NCBI RefSeq assembly: GCF_016595215.1
Contig: NZ_JAENHK010000010.1
Span: 310,001-374,000, forward strand
Source of the DNA: Chryseobacterium paridis
Lineage (GTDB): Bacteria > Bacteroidota > Bacteroidia > Flavobacteriales > Weeksellaceae
Direction: 5' to 3'
Length of the DNA stretch: 64,000 nt
Part shown: one piece after another, positions 51,072-59,726 of the stretch
Position numbering within the stretch: the first letter of the stretch is position 1
Layout: every line of letters begins with the position of its first letter
Translations under genes and position numbers: made by a program
Notes under the pieces: model-generated
The model's database searches: none
Told to the model about the DNA's origin: nothing
The model's input: only the letters and a program-made list of their open reading frames with translations

Positions 51072-51584
51072 ATGACTACACAAACATTAGAAATTGATTT
51101 GAAAAAATCTATGACTAATCTATTTCAATTAATAGAAAAATTTTGCTGGAATAAAGTATCTCAAAACTGTTTGTATATATTATCAGATTTTAATGAGTTT
51201 GGTTCTCCTAATCCTAAGAACTATCAAAATAGTAGAAGGATGGTTAACAGAGGAAAAATCCCAAAAAGTTTAGATTTTGTTGTGCATGAGTTAGATAAAG
51301 AATATAATGATCTCTATGATATTACCCTGTATGTATTCAGAGCAAAGAAGAATTTGACAATCATTGAAATTCAATACTATAGAAAATCTAATTTTGATGA
51401 AGCATATTTTGCAGTTGTAAAAGATAATCCTCCTATGTTTCATGCAAAGATCTCACATCCAGTGTATGTACGAAATCAGGATGTAAAGTTTGATATAAAT
51501 TGGGAATCTGGAAATTTAAGACATAATCTTAATTTATTAATGTATCGATGGAAAATCAAAAATAATTACAGTGATAAAAAATAA
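51072..51584 (+). CDS. Hypothetical protein, 170 aa
   Basis: Not recognised. No signal peptide or membrane helix. The sequence starts with a helix (SMTNLFQLIEKFCWNKVS), has a basic loop (YQNSRRMVNRGKIPKSLDF), then a predicted alpha/beta region with several aromatic residues and a C-terminal basic tail. Codon use looks like its neighbours. Positioned after a repeat region and before a terminator shared with the M28 operon. It could be a small, lineage-specific cytoplasmic protein. Confidence 0.5.
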   Translation: MTTQTLEIDLKKSMTNLFQLIEKFCWNKVSQNCLYILSDFNEFGSPNPKNYQNSRRMVNRGKIPKSLDFVVHELDKEYNDLYDITLYVFRAKKNLTIIEIQYYRKSNFDEAYFAVVKDNPPMFHAKISHPVYVRNQDVKFDINWESGNLRHNLNLLMYRWKIKNNYSDKK

Positions 51585-51608
51585 AAAACCGCCTATAAGG
51601 CGGTTTTT
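51584..51608. terminator. Bidirectional terminator
   Basis: Eleven-bp perfect arms (51584-51594, 51598-51608) with a 3-base loop between converging genes. Confidence 0.85.
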
Positions 51609-51613
51609 ATATT

Positions 51614-52972
51614 CTACCAATTCTTATCAATCATATAAATAAGCTGCGTCATCGCAACTGCACCCAAAAGCAGCTCTCTCCGATTTACCTTATCAAAAGT
51701 ATCTTCTTCAGTATGGTGGATATCAAAATACCTTTGAGAATCAGGGGCAAGCTCTGCAGTAGGGACTCCCATAGCCTGAAGAGGCGAAATATCAGCTCCG
51801 GAATATTTTCCTTCAAAGTTATAGACCCCATAAGGAATAAATAATGGAGCCCAGCTTTTGATCTGATTTCTTTTGGTATCGTCCATGTCCAGAGCAATAC
51901 CTCTTGGACTAAAACCTCCGGCATCGGATTCTATAGCAAACAGGTGTTTCTCATTGGAATCTTTTGCTACTTTTCCGTATTGTAAACCACCTTTTAAGCC
52001 GTTTTCTTCGTTTGCAAAACATACTACTCTAATGGTATGGTTATTCTGAATTCCCAGTTTTTTGAAGGTTCTTAAGACTTCTATACTCTGTACAATTCCG
52101 GCACCGTCATCCTGAGCACCTTCACCTACATCCCAGGAATCTAGATGTCCGCCTACGACGATTACGCTTTTGTCTTTCTTACCTGTGATTTCACCAATAA
52201 CAGAGTGGGAGGCCTTTTCACCTTTCATCCCACAGTTAGAATTCAATGTTGCCAGGACTTTTTGGGTTTTTAAAAGTTGTTCCAGTTCATCAGCTGTTGT
52301 ACTTCCTATTGCAACAGCAGGAATTTTGTCAACATTATCTTCATATCGCATAGCACCTGTATGAGGGGTATCATCGAATGCCGATGAAAGGGAGCGGATA
52401 ATGGCAAATTTACCTCCTTTTTTAGCGGTTAAAGATGCTGCAGTTACTCTATACTTAGCAGCATCACCATACCCTCTGAAAGTCTCGATAAAAGACTGGT
52501 TGAAAGGATAATTAAAAAATAAGATTTTGCCTTTTACCTTTTCTGCCGGAAGCTTATCATATTCTTCCATAGATTTTACCATAATAACCTCTGCAGAAAC
52601 GTCTTTTCCGCCTGTTCCTTCAGAATTTCCCAGAGAAAGCATTTTAAGAGTTTTCCATCTTCCACTGTTGGCAGTGATCTTTAAAGATTCTTTTCCTCTT
52701 TCCCAAACGGGAATTGTTACATCCTGAAGCCATACTTTATCGGCTCCTGCGTCGCGAAGCCTTTGAGCAGCCCATTGAACAGCTTTTTCATAAGCGGGAG
52801 AGCCACTTAAACGGTGACCTATATTTTTCGTTAAATCTTTTAATTCTACATATCCTTTTCCATTGTTCAGAATTTCCTTTGAAATGGTATTGAATTGTAT
52901 GGAGTCTTCTTTTGCCTGACCAAATAAAGTCATGCTCAAAAGTAATAATGAAGTGCTAACTATTTTTTTCAT
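51614..52972 (-). CDS. Exported M28-family zinc peptidase, paralogue 1 (last in tandem)
   Basis: Secreted aminopeptidase-like protein of 452 aa, signal peptide LLLLSMTLFGQ. A PA-like insert (about 130-245) sits before the M28 catalytic domain. Zinc ligands and catalytic residues: His and Asp in GGHLDSWD, Asp in AQDDGAG, Glu pair in FANEENG, Asp in ESDAGGF, His in DIHHTEED. The set is complete, so it should be active. It shares the C-terminal YMIDKNW with both paralogues. The ATG at 52972 is preferred; a TTG nine bases upstream overlaps the preceding stop. It lies two bases after paralogue 2. Confidence 0.9.
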   Translation of the reverse strand: MKKIVSTSLLLLSMTLFGQAKEDSIQFNTISKEILNNGKGYVELKDLTKNIGHRLSGSPAYEKAVQWAAQRLRDAGADKVWLQDVTIPVWERGKESLKITANSGRWKTLKMLSLGNSEGTGGKDVSAEVIMVKSMEEYDKLPAEKVKGKILFFNYPFNQSFIETFRGYGDAAKYRVTAASLTAKKGGKFAIIRSLSSAFDDTPHTGAMRYEDNVDKIPAVAIGSTTADELEQLLKTQKVLATLNSNCGMKGEKASHSVIGEITGKKDKSVIVVGGHLDSWDVGEGAQDDGAGIVQSIEVLRTFKKLGIQNNHTIRVVCFANEENGLKGGLQYGKVAKDSNEKHLFAIESDAGGFSPRGIALDMDDTKRNQIKSWAPLFIPYGVYNFEGKYSGADISPLQAMGVPTAELAPDSQRYFDIHHTEEDTFDKVNRRELLLGAVAMTQLIYMIDKNW

Positions 52973-52974
52973 GT

Positions 52975-54333
52975 TTACCAATTTTTATCAATCATATATA
53001 TAAGTTGTGACATAACGACAGAGCCGAGAAGCAGTTCTCTGCGGTTTACTTTTTCAAATGTATCTTCTTCCGTATGGTGGATATCAAAATATCTTTGAGA
53101 ATCCGGAACGAGCTCTGCAGCGGGAACACCCATTTCATGAAGTGGGGCTATATCTGATCCCGAATATTTTCCTTCGAAATTATAGACACCATATGGAAGG
53201 AATAGATTGCCCCAGCTTTGGATCTGTTTTCTTTTGCTATCATCCATTTCCAAAGAGATTCCTCTGGGAGAGAATCCTCCAGCATCAGATTCAATAGCAA
53301 AAAGGTGCTTCTCGTTAGAATCTTTTGCTGTTTTTCCATATTGCTTTCCTCCTTTTGTCCCATTCTCCTCATTGGCAAAACAAACAGCTCTGATGGTATG
53401 ATTATTCTGGATTCCTAATTTTTTGAAGGTTCTTATAACTTCGATGCTTTGTACAATTCCGGCACCATCATCATGAGCGCCTTCACCTACATCCCATGAA
53501 TCAAGATGTCCACCTACAACGATTACACTTTTGTCTTTTTTACCTGTAATTTCTCCAATCACAGAATGGGAGAGTTTTTCACCTTTCATTCCACAGTTGG
53601 AATTAAGGGTTGCGATTACTTTTTGAGTTTTTAAAAGCTTTTCCAGATCATCAGCGGTTGTATTTCCTATGCAGACTGCCGGAACTTTTGTGATATTATC
53701 CTCATACTTCATTCCACCAGTATGTGGGACGTCATCTAATGCAGACGATAATGAACGGATAATAGCAAATTTACCTCCTTTTTTAGCTGTTAATGCTGCT
53801 GCAGAACGTCTATAAGCACCCGCATCTCTGTAGGCTATAAAAGTCTGTATATAGCTTTGATCAAAAGGATGGTTAAAGAAAACAATTTTATCTTTTACCT
53901 TTTCTGCTGGAAGCTTATCATATTCTTCCAATGATTTTACCATAATGATTTCTCCGGTAACATCTTTTCCGCCTGTTCCCTCAGAATTTCCCAGGGAAAG
54001 CATTTTTAAATTTTTTGATTTTCCAGTATGGGGTTTGATCTGCAAAGATTCCTTTCCTCTTTCCCAAACCGGAATCATTACTTCCTGAAGCCATACTTTA
54101 TCAGCTCCGGCTTCACGGAGTTCTTTTGCAGCCCACTGTACTGATTTCTCGTAGGCTTCTGAGCCACTTAATCGTTTTCCAATGGTTTTGGTTAAATCCC
54201 TGAGTTCATCGTATCCTTTCCCGTTATTCAGGATTTCTGTAGAAATTCTATTGAATTGTATGGAGTCTTCTTTTGACTGTCCAAATAGACCAATGCTAAG
54301 AAATATTAATGAAGTTCCAATTAGTTTTTTCAT
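52975..54333 (-). CDS. Exported M28-family zinc peptidase, paralogue 2 (middle)
   Basis: Same length (452 aa) and layout as paralogue 1, about 80 percent alike by eye. The signal peptide ends at SIGLFGQ. All zinc ligands are present (GGHLDSWD, AHDDGAG, FANEENG, ESDAGGF, DIHHTEED). The start is one base from the stop of paralogue 3, which implies translational coupling. High similarity to paralogue 1 points to a recent duplication, and possibly gene conversion. Substrates are peptides or dipeptides with an unknown preference. Confidence 0.9.
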   Translation of the reverse strand: MKKLIGTSLIFLSIGLFGQSKEDSIQFNRISTEILNNGKGYDELRDLTKTIGKRLSGSEAYEKSVQWAAKELREAGADKVWLQEVMIPVWERGKESLQIKPHTGKSKNLKMLSLGNSEGTGGKDVTGEIIMVKSLEEYDKLPAEKVKDKIVFFNHPFDQSYIQTFIAYRDAGAYRRSAAALTAKKGGKFAIIRSLSSALDDVPHTGGMKYEDNITKVPAVCIGNTTADDLEKLLKTQKVIATLNSNCGMKGEKLSHSVIGEITGKKDKSVIVVGGHLDSWDVGEGAHDDGAGIVQSIEVIRTFKKLGIQNNHTIRAVCFANEENGTKGGKQYGKTAKDSNEKHLFAIESDAGGFSPRGISLEMDDSKRKQIQSWGNLFLPYGVYNFEGKYSGSDIAPLHEMGVPAAELVPDSQRYFDIHHTEEDTFEKVNRRELLLGSVVMSQLIYMIDKNW

Positions 54334-54334
54334 A

Positions 54335-55741
54335 TTACCAATTTTTATCGATCATAAAAATCATTTGTGTCATAGCAACTGCTCCTAATAACAGTTCTCT
54401 TTTATTCACTTTATCAAAAGTGTCTTCAGTAGAGTGGTGGTAATCAAAATAGCGTTGGGTATCTACTACCAGCTCTGCTAATGGGATATCTAATTTTTTT
54501 AAAGGAGAAATATCCTGTATGGCATAGGTTTGATCAAAATCATACACTCCATAAGGGAGGAAGTAATCTTTCCATTCAAAGATCAGCCTGCGTCTTTGTG
54601 GAGCCATATCTAAGGAGAATCCTCTTGGAGAATATCCTCCGGAATCCGTGCCCAAAGCAAAAATGTGTTTTTCATCTTTCTTTTTTACATAAGCAGCATA
54701 ACCTTCTCTTCCTTGTCCTCCATTTTCACTGTTGGCGTACAGGACAACTCTTATCGTGTGGTTGTTATTTATATCCAATGCTTTAAGGGTTCTCAATACT
54801 TCAAGGCACTGTACTACTCCGGTACCATCGTCATGAGCTCCTTCAGCAAAATCCCAGGAATCCAGTTGAGCACCTAATAAGATTACTTTTGAATCTTTCT
54901 TTCCCGGAATCTCCCCAATCACATTATGGTTGATGGTTTCTCCTTTGGATTCAGCAGACATGTTTAGTTTGGCCTTAACTGTTTGCTTTTTTAAAAGCTT
55001 TTCCAGTTCATTGGCTGATTTTGCACCTATGGTTACAGCAGGTATTTTTACTCTGTCGTCAGGCTCATAATAAATCATTTTAGCATGTGGAGTGTCGTCA
55101 GAAGCGGTAGTCAGTGATCTTATAATTAAACCTTTGGCTCCCTTTTTACCGATAACGGATGCGGAAAGCAATTTAGATTTTGCCGTAATCAAATAGGAAT
55201 CTACTGTATTGATGATCTTTTGATCAACGGGTGAATTCACGAAAATAATTTTATCCTTTACCTGAGCAGAAGTGAGTGTATTAAGCTCAGGAATATCTTT
55301 AACTAATAGAATATCTGCAGTCAGATCTTTTCCTCCGGTTCCTTCAGAATTCCCAAAAGATAGCATTCTTATATTTTTCCAGTCTCCATTATTTGTTTTT
55401 ATATGTAAAGATTCCCGCCCTCTTATCCATACAGGAACTTTTACTTCCTGTTTCCATATGTTTTCAGCTCCTGCTTCTTTTAGTTTTTTTTCTGCCCAGT
55501 CAGTGGCTTTAGCATATCCGGAAGTGGCACTGAAGCGTGGTCCTATGCCTTTGGTTAATTCTTCTAAATTTTCGTATGCAGTGCCGTTTGTTAAAATTTC
55601 ATCAGAGATCTGCTTAAATTCATCATGATAGTTGAATTTGGCTGTGGTCAATTTTTTCTGCGGCTTTTTTTGAGGTTTTTTTTGAGAAAATAAAAATCCA
55701 CTCAAAAAGAGTGGAAGTATGATAATGAATATTTTTTTCAT
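54335..55741 (-). CDS. M28-like protein lacking catalytic residues, paralogue 3 (first in tandem)
   Basis: The 468-aa protein starts at the ATG at 55741 (signal LFLSGFLFSQ, then a Lys-rich KKPQKKPQKK stretch). The overall architecture equals that of the two downstream paralogues, but the first zinc ligand His is Gln292 (LLGAQLDSWD), and the catalytic Glu is Ser338 (YANSENGG) while the next Glu is kept; the third position ESD is GTD. Asp ligands and the C-terminal His of YHHSTEDT remain. It is therefore probably not a normal zinc peptidase, and may be a partner, regulator or binder of peptides. It is the first gene of the operon. Confidence 0.82.
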   Translation of the reverse strand: MKKIFIIILPLFLSGFLFSQKKPQKKPQKKLTTAKFNYHDEFKQISDEILTNGTAYENLEELTKGIGPRFSATSGYAKATDWAEKKLKEAGAENIWKQEVKVPVWIRGRESLHIKTNNGDWKNIRMLSFGNSEGTGGKDLTADILLVKDIPELNTLTSAQVKDKIIFVNSPVDQKIINTVDSYLITAKSKLLSASVIGKKGAKGLIIRSLTTASDDTPHAKMIYYEPDDRVKIPAVTIGAKSANELEKLLKKQTVKAKLNMSAESKGETINHNVIGEIPGKKDSKVILLGAQLDSWDFAEGAHDDGTGVVQCLEVLRTLKALDINNNHTIRVVLYANSENGGQGREGYAAYVKKKDEKHIFALGTDSGGYSPRGFSLDMAPQRRRLIFEWKDYFLPYGVYDFDQTYAIQDISPLKKLDIPLAELVVDTQRYFDYHHSTEDTFDKVNKRELLLGAVAMTQMIFMIDKNW

Positions 55742-55797
55742 TTTTTGATTTACCTTTTCTTTTCCGTGTATAAAAGTAGGAAAAAAATAGAAATAAT

Positions 55798-57042
55798 CTA
55801 AGGTTTCATGTCGTACATTAACAGTGCTGTAACTAATTTGGGCTCTATAAATGTACATTTCGGAGGCATGCTCAATTTGAGATCTGAAATTTTAATCATG
55901 TCATTAAAACTTACCGGATATATTCCAAATCCTACTTTTCCTTCGCCACTATCAATTTTTTCTTTTAAAATACTGATACCTTCAAGGTTTGAAGTTCCTT
56001 TTACATAAGAGATCTTATCTGAGCTATCAGGATCTTCAATTTTCAAAATATCTTTAAAAATATATTTATCCAAAAGATGGTGATCCAGGTTATCAAGAGA
56101 CATTTCCTGAGAACGAAGATCATGTTTTACATGCAGGGAATAGAATTTACCATCCAGATACATAGAGATATGGAACTTCTGGGAAGGATAATAAGCCGTT
56201 TCATCTTTTTCATGGATCAGAAAATAATGCTCCAGTTTTTTTAAGAAATCAGCAGTTGATAAACCATTAATATCCGTTACGATCCTGTTATAATCATGAA
56301 TTTTTATAGACTGGTTAGATACAATGAAACTGAATACAAAATTGTACGCTTCCGTACCATTGTGTCTTTTATTCTTGTCTTTTTGATGCTTGGCATTTAA
56401 TGCTGTAGATCCGATCCTGTGGTGACCATCCGCGATGTAGAAAGAATCAATCTGATCGATTACTTCTTTAAACTGCTGTAGTTTAAGGCGATTGTCGATT
56501 CTCCATATTTTATGCCTGATTCCTTTAGAGTCTGTATGATTGAAAATAGGAACATTTTTCTCCTCATGATTCATCAGTAATTCAACCTTGGAATTAGCAG
56601 GATAGGTAAGGAGGACCGGTTCTGCCTGCAAATTAACTTTCTCAAGGTAATGGGCAAGTTTTTCCTTTTTCTGAGGAATGGTACTTTCGTGTCTTTTGAT
56701 TTTCCCGTTCCAGAAGTCTTCAAGACTCGTCAAACCAAGCAATCCTCTAAAAACCTGTTTGTTGGGATAGATCTGTTCATAAAGATAATATGCCGAACTA
56801 TCCTGAACGAGTTTTTTCTCTTCCATAAGTTCTTCAAAAGTTGATCGGATTTTTCTCAGATTCCGGTCAATATCTTTAGATTTACTTACAACATAAGGTT
56901 TTATCATATTGATGTAAGTATTTTCAACCTGAGCTTTCTCAGCAATTTCCTCTTGTGTGAAATTGTCTAATGGGTGTGTAGGAAAAGTTTGCTCAAGGTC
57001 TTTATGAGGTCTAATTCCGCGAAATGGTTTAAAAACAGGCAT
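55798..57042 (-). CDS. DUF1015 family protein
   Basis: Cytoplasmic protein of 414 aa typical of DUF1015, with FRGIRPHKD at the N-terminus, FRGLLGL, YIADGHHRIGS (a histidine-rich motif that may bind metal or phosphate) and KHDLRSQEMS near the C-terminus. The family is found next to serA and serC in many bacteria and is thought to be linked to serine metabolism, but its activity is unproven. It is five bases downstream of serA in the same direction. Confidence 0.9.
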   Translation of the reverse strand: MPVFKPFRGIRPHKDLEQTFPTHPLDNFTQEEIAEKAQVENTYINMIKPYVVSKSKDIDRNLRKIRSTFEELMEEKKLVQDSSAYYLYEQIYPNKQVFRGLLGLTSLEDFWNGKIKRHESTIPQKKEKLAHYLEKVNLQAEPVLLTYPANSKVELLMNHEEKNVPIFNHTDSKGIRHKIWRIDNRLKLQQFKEVIDQIDSFYIADGHHRIGSTALNAKHQKDKNKRHNGTEAYNFVFSFIVSNQSIKIHDYNRIVTDINGLSTADFLKKLEHYFLIHEKDETAYYPSQKFHISMYLDGKFYSLHVKHDLRSQEMSLDNLDHHLLDKYIFKDILKIEDPDSSDKISYVKGTSNLEGISILKEKIDSGEGKVGFGIYPVSFNDMIKISDLKLSMPPKCTFIEPKLVTALLMYDMKP

Positions 57043-57047
57043 ATGTA

Positions 57048-58010
57048 TTATATAGTTTCTTTTTGTAGCTTAATAATTTGTTCAGCAAGTTCAACTCCGA
57101 TTTTTTCCTGAGCATCTACCGTATTTCCTCCAATATGAGGAGATAGGGATAATGACGGGTTCATCAGTAAAATCAGCTCAGGGCTCGGCTCGTTTTCAAA
57201 AACGTCCAGAGCAGCGCCGGCTACTTTACCAGATTCGATAAAATCGAGTAGGGTGACTTCATTGATCACGCCACCTCTTGCTGTATTTACGATATAAACA
57301 CCATCTTTCATTTTTTCAAACTCCCTGGTATCTATAATGTATTCATTTGTTTTAGGTGTGTTGATGCTGATAAAATCAGTGTCTTTATAGAAAGTATCAA
57401 CATCATTGGTTGATGTGATTTCAAAATTGACAGTTTGCCCATCAAAAAAGGATAGGGAAAGAACTTTGGTTTTAGGTTTTCTGGTAAGTACTTTTACCTT
57501 CATTCCTAATGCAATTCCCATCTTTACAACCTCTTGACCGATGCTTCCAAAACCAATTACTCCTAATGTCTTTCCTGAAAGCTCATATGCATTGCTGAAT
57601 GATTTTTTCATCGCGTCGAAATGAGTTTCTCCTTCCAAAGGCATCAATCTATTGGATTCGTGAAGGAATCGGGCTAAAGAAAAGAAATGAGCAAATACCA
57701 GTTCAGCAACAGATTTTGAAGATGCTGTTGGGGTATTGATCACATGAATTCCTTTGCTTTTTGCATAATCAACGTCAATGTTATCCATTCCGATACCGCC
57801 TCTTCCAATGATCTTAAGACCAGGGCAGGCATCGATAAGGTCTTGTTTTACTTTGGTGGCACTTCTTACCAGAAGAACATCAATACTATTATCATTAATA
57901 AAATTGATGACGTGATCCTGAGCAACACGGTTATTCAGAATCTCAATTCCGGCTTCTTTTAAAGCCAGTTCTCCTGCTTTGGAAATTCCATCGTTAGCTA
58001 AAACTTTCAT
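57048..58010 (-). CDS. serA: D-3-phosphoglycerate dehydrogenase
   Basis: NAD-dependent enzyme of 320 aa for the first step of serine synthesis. The catalytic core has GRGGIGMDNID, the NAD loop GVIGFGSIGQEV, VNTARGGVINE and the catalytic His in SLSPHIGGNT. There is no C-terminal ACT regulatory domain, as in other short SerA forms, so serine feedback may be weak or absent. It is operonic with DUF1015 and downstream of serC with a 120-base gap. Confidence 0.92.
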   Translation of the reverse strand: MKVLANDGISKAGELALKEAGIEILNNRVAQDHVINFINDNSIDVLLVRSATKVKQDLIDACPGLKIIGRGGIGMDNIDVDYAKSKGIHVINTPTASSKSVAELVFAHFFSLARFLHESNRLMPLEGETHFDAMKKSFSNAYELSGKTLGVIGFGSIGQEVVKMGIALGMKVKVLTRKPKTKVLSLSFFDGQTVNFEITSTNDVDTFYKDTDFISINTPKTNEYIIDTREFEKMKDGVYIVNTARGGVINEVTLLDFIESGKVAGAALDVFENEPSPELILLMNPSLSLSPHIGGNTVDAQEKIGVELAEQIIKLQKETI

Positions 58011-58020
58011 ACTTTCTTTA

Positions 58021-58137
58021 ATTTAATAATTTAAAGATTGAAAAAATTTAAATTGTAAAATTGGCTTGCAAATTAATAAAATTATATTTAGCATAACAAT
58101 CTTTCAATTCTTCGATTTTTTAATGCTTCAATTATTT
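58021..58137. repeat. Octad-periodic inverted element D
   Basis: Left units ATTTAATA, ATTTAAAG, ATTGAAAA, AATTTAAA (58021-58052) and right units AATCTTTC, AATTCTTC, GATTTTTT, AATGCTTC, AATTATTT in the opposite orientation (58098-58137) flank 45 bases. The right end touches the serC stop codon. Confidence 0.5.
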
Positions 58138-59196
58138 GATTGATTTCATTACATCTACTAAAACCTGAACACTTTCTATTGGCAATGCATTGTATAAGCT
58201 TGCTCTGTAACCACCAAGACTTCTGTGTCCGTTTAGTCCATTGATTCCTGCAGCTTTCCATGCATTATCGAAAGCTTCTTTTTTACTTTCATCCAATAAT
58301 TTGAATGAAACATTCATCAATGAGCGGTCTTCTTTTACACAGAACGTTTCAAATAACGGATTGTTATCAATTTCATCATAAAGAAGTTTTGCTTTTGCTT
58401 CGTTTCTTTGTTCTGCAGCAGCGATTCCTCCATTCTTTTCAAGATATTGAAGCGTTAATAAAGAAGCATACACAGGGAAAACCGGTGGTGTATTATACAT
58501 TGATTCTTTATTGATATGTTGTTCGTAATCGAAATAAGAAGGCATGTTCTCCCTTCCTGTTTTTCCAAGGATGTCTTTTTTTACAACAACCAAAGTAACT
58601 CCTGCAGGTCCCATGTTTTTCTGAGCTCCAGCGTAAATCAAATCAAATTTACTGAAATCAAGCTGTCTTGAAAAAATATCAGAGCTCATATCACAAACCA
58701 TCAAAGTATCCACCTCTGGAAATGATTTCATCTGAGTTCCATAAATAGTATTGTTTGAAGTACAGTGGAAATAATCATAATCTGAAGAAACAGTATATCC
58801 TTTCGGAATGAAAGAATAGTTTTCGTCTTTTGAAGAACCTATAACATCTACATTTCCAACTTTTTTTGCTTCTTTGATAGCTCCTGCAGCCCATGTTCCC
58901 GTATCTAAATAAGCTGCTTTTCCACCTACTTTCATCAGGTTGTAAGGAACCATAGCAAATTGTAAGCTAGCTCCACCACCTAAATATAATACTTCATAGT
59001 CATCACCAAGGTTCATTAATCTTTTTACAATGGCACGCGCTTCATCCATTACCGCCACAAAATCTTTACTTCTGTGAGAAATTTCAAGGATTGATAATCC
59101 GATACCATTGAAATCAAGAATAGCTTCTGCTGATTTTTGAAATACCTCTTCTGGTAAGATACATGGCCCTGCGCTGAAATTGTGCTTTTTGCTCAT
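58132..59196 (-). CDS. serC: Phosphoserine aminotransferase
   Basis: PLP enzyme of 354 aa converting 3-phosphohydroxypyruvate to phosphoserine. Signature HNFSAGPCILPEEV at the N-terminus, the PLP-Lys in YAGAQKNMGPAG, and NGLNGHRSLGGYRASLYNA at the C-terminus. All expected residues are present. It lies upstream of serA and downstream of the ferredoxin gene, with a terminator between. Confidence 0.96.
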   Translation of the reverse strand: MSKKHNFSAGPCILPEEVFQKSAEAILDFNGIGLSILEISHRSKDFVAVMDEARAIVKRLMNLGDDYEVLYLGGGASLQFAMVPYNLMKVGGKAAYLDTGTWAAGAIKEAKKVGNVDVIGSSKDENYSFIPKGYTVSSDYDYFHCTSNNTIYGTQMKSFPEVDTLMVCDMSSDIFSRQLDFSKFDLIYAGAQKNMGPAGVTLVVVKKDILGKTGRENMPSYFDYEQHINKESMYNTPPVFPVYASLLTLQYLEKNGGIAAAEQRNEAKAKLLYDEIDNNPLFETFCVKEDRSLMNVSFKLLDESKKEAFDNAWKAAGINGLNGHRSLGGYRASLYNALPIESVQVLVDVMKSIK

Positions 59197-59286
59197 ATTT
59201 TTATTTTTTTGGTTGTTACAGGCCTTTTAAAGCCTGTGGTTTCACTTTAATATTTTTAATAGATCTTTAAATTTATAATTAAAAAA

Positions 59287-59309
59287 ACCGCCTCATAATT
59301 GATGAGACG
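59287..59309 (-). terminator. Terminator after the ferredoxin gene
   Basis: Nine-bp arms (one G-U pair) with a five-base loop; on the minus strand followed by T6. Confidence 0.75.
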
Positions 59310-59316
59310 GCATTTT

Positions 59317-59667
59317 TTATTCACCGTGTAAGAACGCTTTTTTATTTAGCAGGGCTTCTTCAGATTCTACATGATCCTCATCCGGAACACAGCAATCTAC
59401 AGGACAAACTGCGGCACACTGTGGTTCTTCATGGAATCCTTTACACTCTGTACATTTATCAGTAACAATAAAATAAACATCATCACTTACAGGTTCCTGA
59501 GGTGCATCTGCATCTACTGTTAATCCTGATGGTAATGTTACAGTACCACTTAATTCGGTACCCTCGGAAGCTTTCCAATCTACGGCTCCTTCATATATTG
59601 CATTATTTGGGCACTCTGGTTCACAGGCTCCACAATTAATGCATTCATCAGTTATTTTAATAGCCAT
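59317..59667 (-). CDS. Ferredoxin with two [4Fe-4S] clusters
   Basis: Electron carrier of 116 aa. The first cluster motif is CINCGACEPECP, the second CTECKGFHEEPQCAAVCP with an insert between the second and third Cys. A long acidic insert (residues about 28-60) separates them, as in flavobacterial ferredoxins of this type. It is divergent from the acyl-CoA reductase gene, with which it may act, though direct evidence is lacking. Confidence 0.93.
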   Translation of the reverse strand: MAIKITDECINCGACEPECPNNAIYEGAVDWKASEGTELSGTVTLPSGLTVDADAPQEPVSDDVYFIVTDKCTECKGFHEEPQCAAVCPVDCCVPDEDHVESEEALLNKKAFLHGE

Positions 59668-59680
59668 CGCTAATTTTTTT

Positions 59681-59698
59681 TAAATTTGCACAAAATTA
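59681..59698. promoter_or_regulatory. Back-to-back -7 elements of ferredoxin and acyl-CoA reductase genes
   Basis: TAAATTTG (59681-59688) faces right and TAATTTTG (59691-59698 on the minus strand) faces left. The two promoters cross in 59 bases of intergenic DNA, so they may compete for RNA polymerase. Confidence 0.5.
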
Positions 59699-59726
59699 CA
59701 AAATATTCCCCAATTTTACAGTAATT

